From NCBI GenBank assembly GCA_026692885.1, contig JAPLNJ010000670.1, forward strand, positions 1 to 19,439: 19,439 bases of DNA, given 5' to 3'. Every line of letters starts with the position of its first letter. Within the stretch, counting starts at the first letter, position 1. Position numbers and translations under genes: made by a program. Origin of the DNA: Planctomycetota bacterium. Its GTDB lineage: Bacteria; Planctomycetota; Planctomycetia; Pirellulales; Pirellulaceae. Below are positions 8,480 to 15,256 of this stretch, piece after piece. The notes under the pieces are model-generated. The model searched no databases. It was given only the letters and a program-made list of their open reading frames with translations, and was not told the DNA's origin.

Positions 8480-8543
8480 ACTGTTCTTGAGTCGGCTTCG
8501 CCAGCAGGTCCTCTCGGGATGATCGTTTGTCCCCTCGTCCAAT

Positions 8544-9701
8544 TCAGCGATTCGCCCCGCGAGACGGCTCGTTCGCCTCGGCCGACGTTCCAAGTTCGAG
8601 CTTGAAAGCGGGATTTCCCATGGCCGCAGCGTAGAGGATGTTGTGCATGGGGTCCCAGGCGTAGCAGCCGAACCAGTTCGTCTCGAAGCTGTAGCCACCC
8701 TGGGCCGACTTCAGGCGGGCCACGCACGTCCAGGTCTTGCCCGCGTCCGTGGTCCGGTGCGCTCCGTCGTTGCCGACGACCACCATCGTATTCGCGTCGG
8801 CGCCGAAGAAGGGTCCGAGCTGGATCTTGACCGCGGCCCCCTGCGGCTGCCAGATCGCGCCCTTGTCCTTCGAGACGAGGAGGCCGTCCGCCGTGCCCAG
8901 GTAATGGACGCCGCGAAAGAGGACCGGGATCCGCGTCAGCGGATTTGCCTCCGAGACCTGTGCCCAGGTGACGCCGGTGTCGGTGCTGCGTTGGATGCCT
9001 TGGCCGTTGCTGTAGATGAGCGTCGTTGCGTCCAACGCCCCGACCATACTGACCTGATTCCGGTTCTCGTTCAGATTGATCGCCAGCTTGTTCCACGTGA
9101 CGCCGCTGTCGGTCGAGAGGTCGACTTCTCCCGGCGGGCTGGTTTCGTGCCGCGCGACGATGATGGTCTTTGGCGCCGCCGCCGACCAGTCCACCGAGCC
9201 GAAATCCCAGTTGCGGCCGTTATTCGTGAAGCTTTTCCAGTTCTTCCCATCGGTCGTCCAGGCGGCCAGGCCATCGAGGGAAAAACTGGCCATCCGTTGT
9301 GGATCGTCCTGGTCGACGCTGGTGGCCCATCCGGTCTCGTCCCGACCCGAAATGGTGCCTTCGTCGATTCGCTGCCAGGTCGTGCCCTTGTCGGTGTTGC
9401 GCCACAAGCCGCCGCCGACCACCTTGACGACCACCGCGCCGGTCAAGCGGTCGACGACGACGCCCGAACAGCCGCCCGGCCAGGCCAGCTTGTGGCCTTG
9501 GCTCTTGAGACTCTCGATGAGTGGGGTGGAGATGTCCGTCCACGTGTCGGCCGCCCGAGCGGTGGCGGCCAGCAGGACTACCGCACCGAAGGCCGCGGAG
9601 ATCAGCCCGGTCCTCAGCTGTAGTTCCGCGGCCCGGCTCGTGGCGGTCCTCGGTTCCACAGCCGGTCTCGGTGCAACCGTCTGGCTTCCGAAGATTCTCA
9701 T
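8544..9701 (-). CDS. Exported BNR/Asp-box beta-propeller protein
   Basis: The 385-residue protein starts at ATG 9701, preceded by AAGGAG eight bases upstream; longer in-frame starts (to 9800) lack such a site. A long signal sequence with a hydrophobic core ends near ATARA/AD (about residue 50). At least five Asp-box repeats are visible: NTDKGTTW, STDSGVTW, STDTGVTW, SKDKGAIW and TTDAGKTW, plus a weaker TTDGKNW. Such repeats build the propellers of sialidases, sortilin-like and photosystem-assembly-type proteins. No FRIP motif or sialidase arginine triad was identified, so calling it a sialidase is not justified. It is probably periplasmic or secreted and binds or processes a glycan or protein. 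It is transcribed alone, divergently from the small ORF at 9848. Confidence 0.8.
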   Translation of the reverse strand: MRIFGSQTVAPRPAVEPRTATSRAAELQLRTGLISAAFGAVVLLAATARAADTWTDISTPLIESLKSQGHKLAWPGGCSGVVVDRLTGAVVVKVVGGGLWRNTDKGTTWQRIDEGTISGRDETGWATSVDQDDPQRMASFSLDGLAAWTTDGKNWKSFTNNGRNWDFGSVDWSAAAPKTIIVARHETSPPGEVDLSTDSGVTWNKLAINLNENRNQVSMVGALDATTLIYSNGQGIQRSTDTGVTWAQVSEANPLTRIPVLFRGVHYLGTADGLLVSKDKGAIWQPQGAAVKIQLGPFFGADANTMVVVGNDGAHRTTDAGKTWTCVARLKSAQGGYSFETNWFGCYAWDPMHNILYAAAMGNPAFKLELGTSAEANEPSRGANR

Positions 9702-9847
9702 GCCAAAGGCTCCTTGTTGTCTTGGTTCGCTCATCAAGTATGACCGTCGGCGGGAGTCTTGTGAATCCGTGCGGGAATATGGCCACGTGTTGCTCCACAA
9801 CGCCAGAGCTGGGGCACTACGTCGACGAGACCGACGAGGAATTATGG

Positions 9848-10042
9848 ATGAAGAGCAACCGAACCTTCGAGCGGATCATCGCCAGCCTCCCAAGCGAAGT
9901 GGCCCAACGGTATGGCCACGATCCTGCACAGGCGGACGGTGGAATCGCAGATGTGCTTCAATCTGCCATCGACCGGCAGGACTGGGAGGCCGTCAAACGA
10001 GTGCTGAACCAAATCGGAATCAGCGGCCAGCAGCATCCGTAG
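9848..10042 (+). CDS. Small hypothetical protein
   Basis: A 64-residue ORF starts at ATG 9848 after GAGGA with seven bases of spacing, a good binding site. An in-frame ATG at 9779 would give 87 residues, but the frame there overlaps only intergenic sequence. The protein (MKSNRTFERIIASLPSEVAQ onward, ending AVKRVLNQIGISGQQHP) is predicted mostly helical, soluble and unlike anything I recognise. It lies next to the left attachment repeat of the integrative element, on the chromosomal side. Whether it is a real gene is moderately uncertain. Confidence 0.45.
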   Translation: MKSNRTFERIIASLPSEVAQRYGHDPAQADGGIADVLQSAIDRQDWEAVKRVLNQIGISGQQHP

Positions 10043-10070
10043 CGCTGGGTCGTTGTCGCGGTCAGCCGAT

Positions 10071-10099
10071 CACCAACAGCGGCCCTGGTTCGGTTGGTG
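10071..10099 (+). terminator. Weak hairpin after the small ORF
   Basis: CACCAAC at 10071-10077 pairs with GTTGGTG at 10093-10099 across a 15-base loop, 29 bases after the stop of the 64-residue ORF. Only a short T-rich stretch follows, so termination is uncertain. Confidence 0.25.
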
Positions 10100-10180
10100 T
10101 CGTTTCCTGCGAAATCTAATCCTTACCGCAAACACGAGATTCCACGAGTCGTCGCAAAGTCTTTTGTGTTATTGACTTAC

Positions 10181-10226
<46 letters not shown>

Positions 10227-10546
10227 GTGTGGGTTTCACGCAAGAAACTGCTGTACATTTGGTATTTGTCGTTGTTTTTAGGTGTCAAGTATCAAATATG
10301 ATATCAAAAACAGTGGGGAATCGGGGAAAACAGTCCGGGCAGGGTCAGGGGTGAGATTTCGCAACGCAAAAAATCGTACAAAGTCAGGGTTGTAGCGGCA
10401 ATCGGCCGAAAATTGGGCCGCAAGCGGTAGGGTAGTCTAGGCCGAAAGCCATTTTGCATCCCACCATTCAGGCTTTGCCGTTTGCATCCCCTCATTTCTG
10501 CCAGTCCGCACCCAATACCCAAGGGTTTATTCCGGTTTGTCGGCCC
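10227..10546. other. Left-end non-coding region of the integrative element
   Basis: About 320 bases between attL and the first serine recombinase show no credible gene. Visible details are an AT-rich palindrome TATCAaataTGATA near 10287-10300 and two copies of TTTGCATCCC (about 10452 and 10481). Such a stretch beside a core site could hold integrase arm sites, but the 16-bp palindrome found at the other end is absent here. Confidence 0.5.
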
Positions 10547-11206
10547 CTATCGCAGGTGCTTCCACTTGGGAAAGAGCTTCCTTACCTTCTCGGCATTCCA
10601 TCGGCCACGGTTTGCGGAGCGAAAGCCGGCTTGGTTCATGCTGTCTGCGATCCGTTGCCAGGTGTAGCCCTGCCGGCGTAGCCTCACTAGCATCTTGATT
10701 GCGTCTAGGTTGCGGTAGATCGGCCTCCCGCCTACCGATTCGCCCCGCTCCCGTTTCAGATTCATCGAGAGGATAGAGGCTTCCCGCTTCTCTGTGGCGT
10801 CTGATTCGTCCAGAGGCATGACAACAGCGAAAACGCCACCGGGCAAGCGTTGCGGGTCTAGCGGTTTCCTGTAAAGCCGGCTTCGGCGTAGCACAACCAC
10901 GGGGCAATCAAGCCGCTTGGCGTGGTCAACCGCGTTGCGAAGTCCCGGCCGGTCTGGATTCGATCCCCTCAAGCCGGCGTCCTGGTATCGACCGCCAACC
11001 TTTACGCCCCTTACTTCAAGGTATCGGACCAATTCGCGTTCCTGAGTTTCCAGGCTATCGCCGTGCTTGGCTTGGTCCGGTTTCGATACGCGAGCGTAAA
11101 TAACTGCGGTGTCGATCAAGCTACGCCATTGAAGCCAAGCCGGCCTTGTGGTTTCCCTGTTGTGCGTGCCAAACACGCAATCAGCTAGTATAATATGGGC
11201 TGTCAT
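10547..11206 (-). CDS. Compact serine recombinase (resolvase-like)
   Basis: A 219-residue protein starting at ATG 11206 with AGGTAGG four bases upstream. The resolvase catalytic block is clear: VIYARVSKPDQ with the nucleophile candidate S41, then DSLETQ, then RLYRKPLD as the arginine-bearing motif, and a C-terminal helix-turn-helix (YTWQRIADSMNQAGF) for DNA binding. Between RLYRKPLD and GGRPIY the chain is about 25-35 residues shorter than usual resolvases, losing part of the GxxV/E-helix lead-in, so activity is uncertain. A 30-residue extension precedes the catalytic core. It lies downstream of, and in the same orientation as, the second serine recombinase, 82 bases away. A predicted antisense RNA covers its start site. 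It could resolve, invert or integrate DNA; its target site is not evident. Confidence 0.75.
   Translation of the reverse strand: MTAHIILADCVFGTHNRETTRPAWLQWRSLIDTAVIYARVSKPDQAKHGDSLETQERELVRYLEVRGVKVGGRYQDAGLRGSNPDRPGLRNAVDHAKRLDCPVVVLRRSRLYRKPLDPQRLPGGVFAVVMPLDESDATEKREASILSMNLKRERGESVGGRPIYRNLDAIKMLVRLRRQGYTWQRIADSMNQAGFRSANRGRWNAEKVRKLFPKWKHLR
11189..11194 (+). promoter_or_regulatory. -10 box of a predicted antisense RNA
   Basis: A perfect TATAAT lies on the plus strand, opposite the start region of the leftward serine recombinase. No strong -35 is present (TGCCAA 16 bases upstream is the best, three of six matches). It would start an RNA at about 11201. Confidence 0.5.
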
Positions 11207-11268
11207 CGGTCCTACCTACCGGTGATTCATTCCCCGTGGGTGGTGGAACACCCACGGGGCTTCTTTTT
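11201..11268 (+). ncRNA. Predicted antisense RNA over the serine recombinase start site
   Basis: The predicted transcript of about 68 nt begins after TATAAT and ends at an intrinsic terminator. Its first hairpin is CATCGGT, loop CCTACCT, ACCGGTG (11204-11224). The leftward mRNA carries the complement, so it can show its Shine-Dalgarno sequence AGGTAGG in a loop with the AUG in the stem (one mismatch). The two loops are fully complementary, an architecture that suits loop-loop kissing and blocked translation, as in known antisense control of transposases. No plus-strand ORF fits between promoter and terminator. Existence of the RNA is predicted from sequence only. Confidence 0.5.
11232..11268 (+). 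terminator. Strong intrinsic terminator, plus strand
   Basis: CCCCGTGGGT (11232-11241) pairs perfectly with ACCCACGGGG (11250-11259), plus one more G-C pair inside, and is followed by TTCTTTTT. The T-run is only on the plus strand, opposite to both flanking genes, so it serves the predicted antisense RNA and not the recombinase mRNA. Confidence 0.8.
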
Positions 11269-11288
11269 GTAGCGGCAGACGGGGCCGG

Positions 11289-12002
11289 TTACTGTCCCTG
11301 CCCTGCCAGGGCTTCGGCCCTTTGCAGCACCCGCAAGACCTGAACTTGATTCCAGGGCTTCCCGCGTCGCGTGGTGTGCCCCTCTTGATTCAGCTTGTCG
11401 GCAATCTGCTGTTGCGTGTAGCCTGCCTTTCTTAGGTCAAGCATTAGTTGGGCTAAGTCGGTGTAGGCAGCATCGGCCATTTTCTTAGCCACCCTGCCGG
11501 CTTGCTCTGCTCCCCGCTTGCGGGCGTCAAGAGTCAGGTTTCGGCACTGCGGAAGGGAAGCCCCCAGCTTGCCGCCGCGTTCCTTGTACGCTGCCAGGGC
11601 GGCTTTCGTGCGTAGGCTGATTGCTTCCGCCTCATGTTCCGCGATAGCTGCCAGAATGTGAATCGTCAGACGGTTGGCGTGCGGATTATCGCAGCAAACG
11701 AAATCGACCTTCGATTCCATCAGGCCGGAAACTAGGTGAACGTTTCGGGCAAGCCGGTCTAATTTGGCGATAACAAGCGTCGCTCCGCTTCTCTTGGCGT
11801 GGGCTAGTGCTTTAGCCAGTTCGGGGCGGTCAGAGCGTTTCCCGCTTTCCACTTCGGTGTAGGACTTCAAGAGTTTCCCGCCAACCGATTGCGAGTAGCC
11901 ACGCAAGGCGGCTTGCTGGCCTTCCAGTCCTAGACCGCTTTTGCCTTGCTTCTCAGTCGATACGCGGTAGTAAGCCACGATTTGCTTGCCGGTTGCCACC
12001 AT
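11289..12002 (-). CDS. Serine recombinase (resolvase/invertase family)
   Basis: The 237-residue protein starts at ATG 12002 with AAAGGA seven bases upstream. The N-terminal catalytic domain is complete: YYRVSTEKQ (S15 the nucleophile) with GLGLEGQ, KLDRLARN (about residues 80-87), and ILAAIAEHEAEAISLRTKAAL as the long E-helix. The C-terminus has a helix-turn-helix, AGYTQQQIADKLNQEG, followed by a basic tail. Enzymes of this type cut and rejoin DNA through a 5'-phosphoserine link for resolution, inversion or insertion. A strong promoter at 12044-12072 drives it, and the compact serine recombinase lies downstream on the same strand. It differs clearly in sequence from that neighbour, so the two are not a recent duplication. 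Role in the element beyond the tyrosine integrase is unknown. Confidence 0.92.
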   Translation of the reverse strand: MVATGKQIVAYYRVSTEKQGKSGLGLEGQQAALRGYSQSVGGKLLKSYTEVESGKRSDRPELAKALAHAKRSGATLVIAKLDRLARNVHLVSGLMESKVDFVCCDNPHANRLTIHILAAIAEHEAEAISLRTKAALAAYKERGGKLGASLPQCRNLTLDARKRGAEQAGRVAKKMADAAYTDLAQLMLDLRKAGYTQQQIADKLNQEGHTTRRGKPWNQVQVLRVLQRAEALAGQGQ

Positions 12003-12043
12003 GTTCTAGTCCTTTCGTATGCGTCCCCATGTTGCGTGCTTCT

Positions 12044-12072
12044 ATTATACACACTCTTCAACGACCCGTCAA
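12044..12072 (-). promoter_or_regulatory. sigma70-type promoter of the serine recombinase gene
   Basis: On the minus strand TTGACG (12072-12067) and a perfect TATAAT (12049-12044) are 17 bases apart, 42 bases before the ATG at 12002. This is near-consensus. Confidence 0.8.
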
Positions 12073-12151
12073 GGCTTAGTATGTAACTTTTTCAGAAACC
12101 GGAAATCGAATACAAGGCCGTACCCCACTTGCTTCCAACATGGATAAAACT

Positions 12152-12195
12152 TGCTATACTCAACGGCCGGTCAGGGTTGTTGCCCTGCTCCGGCC
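12152..12195 (+). promoter_or_regulatory. Extended -10 promoter and start-site hairpin of the LITAF-like gene
   Basis: TGCTATACT (12152-12160) is an extended -10 element; the -35 region is weak. Immediately after it, GGCCGG-T-CAGGG (12165-12176) pairs with CCCTG-CT-CCGGCC (12183-12195) over a six-base loop. Transcription from here gives a leader of about 280 nt before the GTG at 12449. A nine-codon mini-ORF (MNHRENRTK) starting at 12195 may or may not be translated. Confidence 0.45.
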
Positions 12196-12269
12196 ATGAA
12201 CCATCGGGAGAACCGCACGAAATAGAGAAGCCAAGCCAAACACTTTGATACTACCTGAGCAAGTGTCCG

Positions 12270-12380
12270 CTCTGGGGAAATTGCAACTTTCACCAAGCAG
12301 AAGCGGCGTTTGTGAAGGTTCCCGCAAGGGAGCCTTCCGGACGCTGTTTTTCTGCAAGGCCGTTGCAAGCCTCCCCAGAG
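12270..12380 (+). ncRNA. 111-nt structured leader RNA with GNRA-capped helix
   Basis: The segment folds as one long irregular hairpin. P1: CTCTGGGGA 12270-12278 with 12372-12380, nine perfect pairs. P2: TTGCAAC 12281-12287 with 12362-12368, seven perfect pairs. P3/P4: GCAGAAGCGGCGT 12297-12309 with 12341-12355, thirteen pairs including wobbles and one two-base bulge. P5: GAAGGTTCCC 12314-12323 with 12328-12337, ten pairs with one wobble, closed by a GCAA tetraloop. About 39 base pairs fit in 111 nt. A further stem (GTTGTG 12391-12396 with 12427-12432) ends four bases before the Shine-Dalgarno of the next gene. It could be a regulatory leader or an independent RNA; no known riboswitch family was recognised. 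Confidence 0.6.
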
Positions 12381-12448
12381 AACACGGTCGGTTGTGCTCC
12401 CTGTTTTGTTGGGGGTGCTTCCGTTCCACAACTACTAGGGAGGCAACC

Positions 12449-13285
12449 GTGAGAACGTCGCGATTCTGCCAGCACTGTCAGAGAATGACGCTACATGAGG
12501 ATAGCCAGGGCGGTATGAATGCTGGGCTACATATCCTCTTGGCGGTCGTTACCTGTGGGCTGTGGCTACCGATTGCTTGCTTCTGCATGGGGGTTACATC
12601 TCTAGCCAATACAACGGCTGGCTTCACCTGCAACATCTGTGGGACCAAAAACAAGAAGGGGCAAGTTCGGAAGTCCGTTTCTTCGGCCCCAGTCCCGGCC
12701 TCTGCCAAGCCGGCCCCAGTCCCGGCCACCGCTAAGCCGTCTAGGCCCATCAGCAAGCCAGCAAATGAACTGGCATTCCTTGATGAAATATCGGCCCCAT
12801 CGGCGTCAAGGCGGTCTGCGGCTACCGGCAGGAAGCCGGCGAAAAAAAATGAATGGGTCCGAGGGGCGGTCATCGGCGGGTTGATTCTATTCGGCGTGCC
12901 TATTGCACTCATTCTAATGGGTGCAATTATTCTACCGCTAATAGACGAGTCTGCGAAGATGAGAAAAGTGGAAGAGGGTCTGCACTATGGAAGCTCTGGG
13001 CACGACTGGGTCAAGGCGACAAACTATGCAAAATGCAGATTTGTTGGTAGCGTGCTGCCTGAGGGATGGGAAAGATCAGCAGTCGTGGCCGACGTTGGTG
13101 AGATAGTTAGGAGGGTTGACAACCACTACAGTGTTCCGGCCAATCTCCCAGACGAGTGTTCGCCAGTGATTAGGCGTGAGCATGGCTATGAGCTTGACTT
13201 CGCGAAGAAAAAATTTGAAGAAGAGAAAAGATCCCAAGACGCCTACATGCTACTGAAGGCGGTTGAAAAACTGCAAAAAAAGTGA
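12449..13285 (+). CDS. LITAF-like zinc-ribbon membrane protein
   Basis: This 278-residue protein starts at GTG 12449, five bases after GGGAGG; a longer open frame back to 12245 runs through the structured leader and is rejected. Two CxxC knuckles (C7/C10 and C61/C64) flank a hydrophobic segment at about 25-50 rich in Cys, Gly and Trp, the arrangement of LITAF-type zinc ribbons whose insert enters the membrane. A Pro/Ala/Lys linker with a near-repeat (PVPASAKPA, PVPATAKPS) joins a second membrane span at about 139-165 and a C-terminal soluble part ending in a charged helix (FAKKKFEEEKRSQ). It is the only cargo-like gene of the element. Roles such as superinfection exclusion are possible but unsupported by motif. 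It converges on the integrase-HTH operon. Confidence 0.7.
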   Translation: MRTSRFCQHCQRMTLHEDSQGGMNAGLHILLAVVTCGLWLPIACFCMGVTSLANTTAGFTCNICGTKNKKGQVRKSVSSAPVPASAKPAPVPATAKPSRPISKPANELAFLDEISAPSASRRSAATGRKPAKKNEWVRGAVIGGLILFGVPIALILMGAIILPLIDESAKMRKVEEGLHYGSSGHDWVKATNYAKCRFVGSVLPEGWERSAVVADVGEIVRRVDNHYSVPANLPDECSPVIRREHGYELDFAKKKFEEEKRSQDAYMLLKAVEKLQKK

Positions 13286-13311
13286 TCTCCACGAATCACC
13301 TTCTGCGGACG

Positions 13312-13327
13312 GTGCAACCGGTTGCAC
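13312..13327. repeat. Solitary copy of the 16-bp palindrome, between convergent genes
   Basis: GTGCAACCGGTTGCAC is a perfect palindrome directly abutting the end of the HTH gene. It is the same sequence as the three copies in the integrase leader at 15257-15349, so it is probably bound by the same element-encoded protein. No T-run follows it. Confidence 0.7.
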
Positions 13328-13873
13328 TCACAGAAACCGCCTTGATTGGCCGATCAATTCGACAATGCTGGCGATGATTTCTTCGCGGGGCCGCTCTGCG
13401 GTTTCGGCATCGGCCACGCTTGCCGGCTTTAAGTGCTCCACTGCCGAGTAGATTTTCGTCGGCTCTTTGGGGATTACTCCCGTTTCCATAGCGAGCGAGT
13501 CGAAGGCACGAAGAAACTTTAGGGCGGTTTCTCTATGCCCCTTTCTAGCCCTATCCGTGTAAGCTTTTTCAGCGTCCGCCAGTGCGACCGCTGCCAGAGC
13601 TTCATATCGGGCTAACCGCTCTGCGATTATGTGCAAGGTTGGCGTCTGTTCCAACTGCTTGCGGTACGCCTCCCGGTAATCGTCCAACAGCCGGCAAACC
13701 GTCCGCCTTGACAGTCCCATTCTTACGGCAATCTGTTCCTGAGTCCTGCCGGCCAAATGCAGCCGGAAAGCCTCCCGGCATTTTTCCAGCCGTTCCGGCG
13801 TAAGCCCATCGGCCGTCTCGATAGGCGTGGTCAAGGCCGGTTCGTCTACTGGTTTGCTTGTTGTTTCGGTCAT
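13328..13873 (-). CDS. HTH protein resembling phage small terminase subunits
   Basis: A 181-residue protein from ATG 13873; a TTG at 13909, four bases after the integrase stop, would add 12 residues and has a possible AAGG site. Residues 26-70 contain a helix-turn-helix (AGRTQEQIAVRMGLSRRTV). The following helical segment (ERLARYEALAAVALADAEKA, then TALKFLRAFDSLAMETGVIP) follows the pattern of phage TerS-like proteins, in which an N-terminal HTH is joined to an oligomerising helical hairpin. Small terminases recognise packaging sites, and phage satellites often carry their own. It could alternatively be a repressor or excisionase-like regulator acting on the element's 16-bp palindromes. It follows the integrase with little or no gap, so the two are probably one transcript. 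Confidence 0.6.
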   Translation of the reverse strand: MTETTSKPVDEPALTTPIETADGLTPERLEKCREAFRLHLAGRTQEQIAVRMGLSRRTVCRLLDDYREAYRKQLEQTPTLHIIAERLARYEALAAVALADAEKAYTDRARKGHRETALKFLRAFDSLAMETGVIPKEPTKIYSAVEHLKPASVADAETAERPREEIIASIVELIGQSRRFL

Positions 13874-13913
13874 GTGTGCAAATGTCCATTTTGTGCCAGA
13901 TTGTGCCAAGTCG

Positions 13914-15233
13914 TCAGACCTTCAAGCCATACAGCGATTCGAGGTATTCAAGTGCCTCCCACAGAGGGGTATAGTTCGCCTCAACGTAGTGCCGCTTGGT
14001 TTTCTTCTCAGTGTGGGCAAGGAACAGGCTGGAAACGTGCGGCAAAAACTTCTGTTCAATGTCATTGGCTGCGGTTGCTCGCAAGACCTTGAACCCCCGG
14101 CTATCCCCTGTCATTCCCAGGGCCTCTTTGATTCGGGTGAAGTTCCTTCCGATTGTATCTGACCGCGTTGTCTTGCCATCGTCTTTAATTCGTTCATGGA
14201 CCAATTGCCTGCCTTTGGAGCCAACCAACACCAAGCCCCCACCGGGTTTGCTGCTGTCCGGTTCGCTGGCTTCCGCCTTTAACAATTCAAGGGTTATCGG
14301 CCATAGCTTGTGAATTTGTCGGCCACTCGTCTTATGTCGGGGGCGGTCAATTACGCCCTTCTCCCAGTCAATGCAGTCGTGTTCCAGCGAAGCAATGCAC
14401 GTCGGGTTGTAGCCGCAGTTCAACGCAAGGGCGATACACAACCGCAAGCGATGGGGACTTCCCCCGAAAGGCTGGCTTGGGGCTTGCTTCCAGAGCTTCT
14501 GAAGTTCGTCAACCGTAAACCGTTTCGGGTTCGCCTCTGGCATTTCGACCCGTGCAAACTTGCGGTTTACGTTCCGTGGCAAGACGGTTATCGCTTCGAT
14601 CTCAAAGCAGTATTCAAGAAATTGCTTCAAGCACAACAGCCGCTTTCGGACGGTTGCGGCGGAAATCTTCCCCGTGCTCATTAGGTGCTTCTGAGTCAGC
14701 TTGTACCTTTCCAGTTCAACAGCCGTTATCTCACTGGCTTTTGTGATTTTTGTCATGTCGCGAATGAAGCCATCGAAGTCATTCAGCTTGTCAAGGTGTT
14801 CGCGGTACGTCTGAATTGACCGTTCGCCGCATTCGGATTCGAGCCGCTTTTTCGCAAGGTACGCTTTCAGCAGTTCGGCAAGCGTCGTTTCCGGTGTCGC
14901 TAAGCTTGCAGCCGCAGGGGGGGAAAATCCCAACGCCATGTAGTCAGTCAGCATGTTGCACGCCGCACCAATCACTACCGGCTTTGTACCCGTTGCGGCT
15001 TGGGACTGTCGCACGTGGGCCGTCTGGAAATGTCGCCGCTCAGCTTGCTCAATGCTGGCGAGTTTGACTAGCCAGTTCTGCCAAGCCAGTTCTTTCGCTT
15101 GGGCGTCAGACTTGTTGATCCCCTTTGGGTCAAGGTAGTGCATCTTGCCTTTGCCAGTGATTCGGCAGGTGCGGAATTTACGCCACTGCCGGGCGGGCTT
15201 GAACCAACTGAGCTTAATTTCTTTGCGGGGCAT
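13914..15233 (-). CDS. Tyrosine recombinase (integrase of the tRNA-Arg element)
   Basis: The 439-residue protein starts at ATG 15233, eight bases after GGGAG; a start 13 codons earlier (15272) would overlap the palindrome array. An N-terminal SAM-like core-binding region (about residues 110-210) precedes the catalytic domain. R385 in LRATAA, H407 in LAHTEKKTKRHY and Y416 nine residues after H407 match the conserved Arg II, His III and nucleophile Tyr. The first catalytic arginine, expected in a TGxR-like position, is replaced by NCGYNPTC (residues 272-279), and the histidine before LRAT is lysine (FKVLR). These replacements recur, to my recollection, in planctomycete integrases. It lies at the right end of the element, reading inward, and is probably repressed through the leader palindromes. 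Confidence 0.9.
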   Translation of the reverse strand: MPRKEIKLSWFKPARQWRKFRTCRITGKGKMHYLDPKGINKSDAQAKELAWQNWLVKLASIEQAERRHFQTAHVRQSQAATGTKPVVIGAACNMLTDYMALGFSPPAAASLATPETTLAELLKAYLAKKRLESECGERSIQTYREHLDKLNDFDGFIRDMTKITKASEITAVELERYKLTQKHLMSTGKISAATVRKRLLCLKQFLEYCFEIEAITVLPRNVNRKFARVEMPEANPKRFTVDELQKLWKQAPSQPFGGSPHRLRLCIALALNCGYNPTCIASLEHDCIDWEKGVIDRPRHKTSGRQIHKLWPITLELLKAEASEPDSSKPGGGLVLVGSKGRQLVHERIKDDGKTTRSDTIGRNFTRIKEALGMTGDSRGFKVLRATAANDIEQKFLPHVSSLFLAHTEKKTKRHYVEANYTPLWEALEYLESLYGLKV

Positions 15234-15256
15234 TTGGCTATCTCCCAGGTGTGTCA

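Noticed and set aside
8643..9623. A 326-codon rightward frame opposite the Asp-box gene
   Set aside because: It is an anti-sense shadow with no binding site or motifs; the leftward frame has a signal peptide and repeated Asp boxes.
11232..11268. Terminator for the leftward serine recombinase at 11289-12002
   Set aside because: The T-run is on the plus strand only; in the leftward direction the stem is followed by AATGAATC, so the hairpin would not release leftward transcripts.
12270..12380. Guide-type RNA of a TnpB/IscB-like nuclease
   Set aside because: No TnpB, IscB or IsrB reading frame is found anywhere in the element, and the RNA is followed by a different gene with its own ribosome site.
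12245..12448. N-terminal extension of the LITAF-like protein encoded through the leader
   Set aside because: The frame is open from 12245 but crosses the structured RNA, has no binding site at its ATG and gives a cysteine- and arginine-rich sequence without pattern, whereas GTG 12449 has a strong Shine-Dalgarno and begins right before the first CxxC.
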